Below are positions 39,301-45,300 of a stretch of DNA of 64,000 nt, piece by piece. Position numbers and translations under genes: made by a program. Position 1 is the first letter of the stretch. Each line of letters begins with the position of its first letter. Source of the DNA: Liolophura sinensis (taxonomy: Eukaryota; Mollusca; Polyplacophora; Chitonida; Chitonidae); NCBI RefSeq assembly GCF_032854445.1, contig NC_088305.1, positions 24,399,400 to 24,463,399 on the forward strand, written 5' to 3'. The notes below the pieces were generated by a model, which was given only the letters and a program-made list of their open reading frames with translations, was not told where the DNA came from and made no database searches.

Positions 39301-42300
39301 AAAAACTGGACTCAAACGCCAGGATAACAAAACAATATTGGACTTTATTTAATTTTACTTAAGACGAACACAAGTAAGTAAATCCAAACCTAGGTGAATG
39401 AATGCTTTGGTGAAAAGGTGAGAGAATGCTTTGGTGGATAGGTGAGTGAATGCTTTTGTGGATAGGTGAGTGAATGCTTTTGTGGATAGGTGAGTGAATG
39501 CTTTTGTGGATAGGTGAGTGAATGATTTGGTGAAAAGGTGAGTGAATGAGTGGGTGAGGGAATGCTTTGGAGACCAGGTGAGTGATGATGTGGTGAGTGA
39601 GTGAGTGAATGATTTGTGGATAAGTGAGTGAATGATTTGGTGAAATTGTGAGTGAATGCTTTGGTGGATAGGTGAGTGAATGCTTTGGTGGATAGGTGAG
39701 TGAATGATTTGGTGGATAGGTGAGTGAATGCTTTGGTGGATAGGTGAGTGAATGCTTTGGTGAAAAGGTGAGTGAATGATTTGGTGAAAAGGTGAGTGAA
39801 TGAGTGGGTGAGGGAATGCTTTGGAGACCAGGTGAGTGATGATTTGGTGAGTGAGTGAGTGAATGATTTGTGGATAAGTGAGTGAATGATTTGGTGAAAT
39901 TGTGAGTGAATCATTTGGTGAGTGGTTGAGTAAGTTGATAGCCGAACGATTTGATGAGTTAAAGATTTAGTGAGTGGGTGAATTAGTGATTCGGTGAGTG
40001 GATGGGTGGATAATTTGGCGAGCAACTGAGTCAATGATTTCATGAGTGGGTGAATGAATGATTTAGTGAGTGGTCGAATGAAAGATCTGGTGAGTGGGGA
40101 GTGAATGAGTTGGTGAGTGGTTGAGAGAATGATTTGGTCATTGGGCGAATAGATGGGTAGGTGAGTATATGAGTCGGTTAGTGGTTGAGTGAATGATTTG
40201 ATGAAGGGGTGAGTGAATGAATGAATGCTTTGGTGAGGGGTGGGTGAATGATTTGGTGAGTGGATGAGTGAATGTTTTGGTAAGTAGGTGAGTATTTATT
40301 TGTTAATTTATCTGACAGATGTTCTACACCATACTCAAGAATATTTCACTTATACGACAGCAGCCAGCATAATGGTGGGAGGCCCGGTCGAAAAGCCATG
40401 ACCATCTGCAGGTTGCTGGAACACCTTCCCATGTACACCTGGAGAGGGAGCCAGCATGAGTTGGACTTGAAGTCACAGCAACTGCAATGGTGAGTGGCTC
40501 CTGGGTCACTGCACCATGCTGGCGTACTAACCCCGATGGCTACAAAGGGGGTGAGGAAATGATTTGCTTATTGGGTGAGTGAATGAATGATTTAGTGATT
40601 GTGTGAGTGAATGATTTGGTGAGTAGGCGAGTGAATGATTTGGTGAGTGGGCAAGTGAATGATTTGTTGAATGAATGATTTATTGAGTGGGCGAATGAAT
40701 GATTTGATGAATGTATGTCTTGATGAGTGGGGGACTCAATGATTTGGTGAGCAGATAAGTGAATGATTTGGTGAGTGGGCGAGTGAATGATTTGTTGAAT
40801 GAATGATTTGGTGAGTGGGCAAATGAATGATTTGATGAATGTATGTCTTGATCAGTGGGGGAGTCAATGATTTGGTGAGCAGATAAGTGAATGATTTGGT
40901 GAGTGGGCAAGTAAATGATTTGCTGAATGAATGATTTGGTGAGTGGGCGAATGAATGATTTGATGAATGTATGTCTTAATGAGTGGGGGAGTCAATGATT
41001 TGATGAGCAGATAAGTGAATGATTTGGTGAGTGGGGGAGTCAATTATTTGGTGAGCAGATAAGTGAATGATTTGATGAGTGGGGGAGTCAATGATTTGGT
41101 GAGCAGATAAGTGAATGCTTTGATGAGTGGGGGAGTCAATGATTTGGTGAGCAGATAAGTGAATGATTTGGTGAGTGAGGGAGTCAATGATTTGGTGAGC
41201 AGATAAGTGAATGATTTAATGAGTGGGGGAGTCAATGATTTGGTGAGCAGATAAGCGAATGATTTGGTGAGCGGGTGAATGGTTTGGTGAGTGGGTGATT
41301 ATGTCGTATGTGGGAAGGTTTGCCAACAACATATGGATGGTCATAGGTTTTCCTTTGGCTTTGCTCAGTTTCCTCCAACAATAATGCTGTCGGATAAGTC
41401 TTGAGTATGGCAGAAAACACGAATTAGATAAAAAAGAAAAAATAGTTTCTTACAGTCAGCATTAATTTACTGGACAAAACTCAATTTGAATAGCCCAGCT
41501 CATGCTGGCTTCCTCTCTGGCCATAAGTGGGAAGCTCTGCCAGCAGCCGTCAGATAGTGGTGGGTTCTCAAGGGTCTGCCTGGTTTTCTCCCACTACTGG
41601 CTGTCGTCGTATAAGTGAACAGTGAAGTATGTCATCAAATACCAATGAAATAAATAAATAAATAAATAAATTTGACTGCAAATCCATTTTCTGACTCACC
41701 AGCAGTTTTCCATGGCATTGGCCATCCCAGCTAGAGCGTGGACTAATCCTGGACCAGAGACAACCAGGCAGACAGACGGACTGCAAGATAATACATATGC
41801 ACTTGTACAGTTCACATGTTATGGGCTACTGCTAATTATATGAACTCTCTGATTGTACGTGCGAAGGTCTGCAGATGGTCGTGGGTTTACTCTCAACTCG
41901 GATTGGTTTCCTCCCACCATAATGCTGGCCCACCTTCGCATAAGTGAGATATTCTTGAGTACGGCATAAAACACCAGTCAAATAAATAAATAAATAAATA
42001 AATAAATAAACAAATAAAATAATTATATGAATTTAAATTTATACATAAACAAATATTTCGCTATAATTACGAAAAGGTAACAATATGTTTCCCTGTATGA
42101 AAAGTTATGTTGTACATGGAGCTTATTCAAAATATCCAGTATATTATATATCATTATGTATGCAAACAAACACACAGTTTTACGTTTTCACCTCTTTGAT
42201 TAAGTTGTTCAACTCAATAAATATATTCACTAATGCATTGTCTGCAACAGTTAAGACTCCAAAAGGTACATGTATTGATATGTAAATGTGTAAAACTCCA

Positions 42301-45300
42301 CCTGCAGAAATAACAATACATATTCTTGTTGATAAAGAAATTAATCCAGGTTAATTAATTTTAAGTTTAAATTTCTCTGAAATCACGTCCAGTATGTTTT
42401 TTCTTGATAAGCAAGGGAAAAGAAAGTAAAGCACTCCCTGGATACACTGTTTTTATGTTTTCTAGAAATTTAAAACGGGCTTATCATGCATGGTTTTATG
42501 CTGTTCTCTGATGAAGGCCGGGCCTATCACGTATACTTTGATGGTGTTCTCTGATGAAGGCCGGGTTTTTCGTGTATGGTTTTGATGCCTTTCTCTGATG
42601 AAGGCCGGGCCTATCATGTATGATTTGATGATTTTCTCTGATGAAGGCTGGGCCTATCACGTATGGTTTGATGCTGTTCTCTGATGAAGGAAGGGCCTAT
42701 AATGTATGGTTTGATGCTGTTCTCTGATGAAGCCCGGGCCTATCATGTATGGTTTGAGGGTGTTCTCTGATGAAGTCCGGGCCTATCATGTATGGTTTGA
42801 GGGTGTTCTTTGATGAAGGCCAGGCCTATCATGTATGGTTTAATGCTGCTCTCTGATGAAGGCCGGGCCTATCATGTATGATTTGAGGGTGTTCTTTGAT
42901 GAAGGCCGGGCCTATCATGTATGGTTTGATGCTGTTCTCTGATAAAGGCCGGGCTTATCCACTGGAATATCCACAGTCTGCCCAGCATCACTGAAAAATG
43001 ATGACCGCTTCTCTCTTGTGTGTTGCCAGGTTTACATCCTATTTGTATAATTTCTTACCTACCTTTGTCTTTAGGAGATAGTGTTAAGTGTTGTTTTGGA
43101 AATGGATCTTGCGATTATCGACTTGGAAATCCCTTCACGGACTACAAATGGTATACGAATGTCAGACATGAGGCTTACATCATGTATGGTTTTGATGCTG
43201 TTCTCTGATGAAGGCCCGGCCTATCAAGTATCGTTTGATGCTGTTCTCTGATGAAGGCAGGGCCTATCATGTATGGTTTGATGTTGTTCTCTGATGAAGG
43301 TCGGGCCTATCATGTATGGTTTGATACTGTTCTCTGATGAAGGTCAGCCCTATCACGTAACAGTGGTACTCACCGTCCTGTCATATAACCTATCGCTGAT
43401 GCTGCATAAGATGCCTATACAACAGAGGAAAAGACAGGCTAAATTATCACTAAACCAGACTGCATTTATTTATTTATTTATTTGATAAGTGTTAATATAA
43501 TACCAGTAAATATTGTACATACATGTACACAAGTATCTATATATTTATTGACTTATCTGATTTGTTGATTAATGACATACTCGAGAATTTTTCACTCACA
43601 CGATGGCGATGAGTTTTATGGGTGGCATAAAACCACCAACCTTTGACAAGTTACTTACTTTTCCACATTCTGGCATACAGATATGTATAGCATATTAGTG
43701 GAAGACAGGAGATCTTCAAAACAAAGTTACAGAAGAGTGGACAAATAGCCACATTGGCGTGGCTGACTGCTTTTACTCTCATTGATACTAGAGAGACCTT
43801 CAAATTCACTGTTCAAGGACAGGTTTGTACCTGTACAATCAGACCTCGATATTTTCAGAGATTCTCCAGTTCCAAAACCTTTACATTTTGAAAGACAGGT
43901 TAACTGTTGAGGGTCAAGATAACCAAGACAGCTTCCCTGAAGTTGCCAAAGTTACCAAAAATTTTGTTCCATAACCAAAATCCGTAGTCCATGACTATTA
44001 ATTTTTCCTGAGAACTTTTAGCAATTCTAGAAAGACTTGTTGAACAAAAGGTGGGATATGATATCCTAGTGGAAAATTGTAAGTTTCGGCACCAACAATA
44101 CACTTTTTTGTGCCAGCCATCACGATGACGTCTCACTTTTGACAGAGACTGTGATGCATATTGTAAGCAACCTACATGAATTAGGCCATGCATACTGCTA
44201 ACAACCTACATGTACATCTATTACGCCAAGCATACTGTACGCAACCTACATGAACTAGGTTATGCATATTGTAAGCAACCTACATGAACTAAGTTATGCA
44301 TACTGTAAGAAACCTACATGAATAAGGCCATGCTTACTGTAAGCAACCTACATGAAACTGGCCATGCATACTGCTAACAACCTACATGTACATCTATTAC
44401 ACCAAGCATACTGTACGCAACCTACATGAACTAGGTTATGCATATTGTAAGCAACCTACATGAACTAGGTTATGCATACTGTAAGAAACCTACATGAATA
44501 AGGCCATGCTTACTGTAAGCAACCTACATGAAACTGGCCATGCATACTGCTAACAACCTACATGTACATCTATTATGCCATGCATACTGTACGCAACCTA
44601 CATGAATTAGGTCATGTATACTGTACGCAACCTACATGAATCTGGCCATGCATACTGTAAGCAACCTACATGAATAAGGCCATGCTTACTGTAAGCAACC
44701 TACATGCGTGACCGTCTGCCATTTTAGCTGTCATATGGACGAGAGTTATGTCCCCTTATAGCAGTCGACCCTCGTTTGTATTACACAAGGCCGTGAGTTC
44801 GAATCCCGCTTCAGTTCGATCGACTGCGGCATTACACCCAAAAGTCCTTGAGGTAAGTGTCTGACATTTGTCATTGTAATTCCGGTAGTTTATAAGTATC
44901 CTTTGCTAATTATACGGCACCAACAATACACTTTTTTGTGCCAGCCATCACGATGAAAGTAAGTAAGCAGCCCACATGAACTAAGTTATGCATACTGTAA
45001 GAAACCTACATGAATAAGGCCATGTTTACTGTAAGCAACCTACATGAAATTGGCCATGCATACTGCTAACAACCTACATGTATATCTATTATGCCATGCA
45101 TACTGTACGCAACCTACATGAATTAGGTCATGCATACTGTAAGCAACCTACATGAATCCGGCCATGCATATTGTAAGCAGCCTATATCAGGCCATGCATA
45201 CTGTAAGCAACCTACATGAATAAGGCCATGCTTACTGTAAGCAACCTACATCTATTAAGCCATGCTTACTGTAAGCAACCTACATCTATTAAGCCATGCT

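Noticed and set aside
39390-40043. 217-codon Ser/Thr/His/Leu-rich frame
   Set aside because: A frame through the 20-bp minisatellite of HACL1 intron 4 with no conserved features.
44780-44815. tRNA-like T-arm around gagttcgaatcc
   Set aside because: Only part of an arm pairs and no acceptor stem is seen; treated as part of the duplicated HACL1 start segment.
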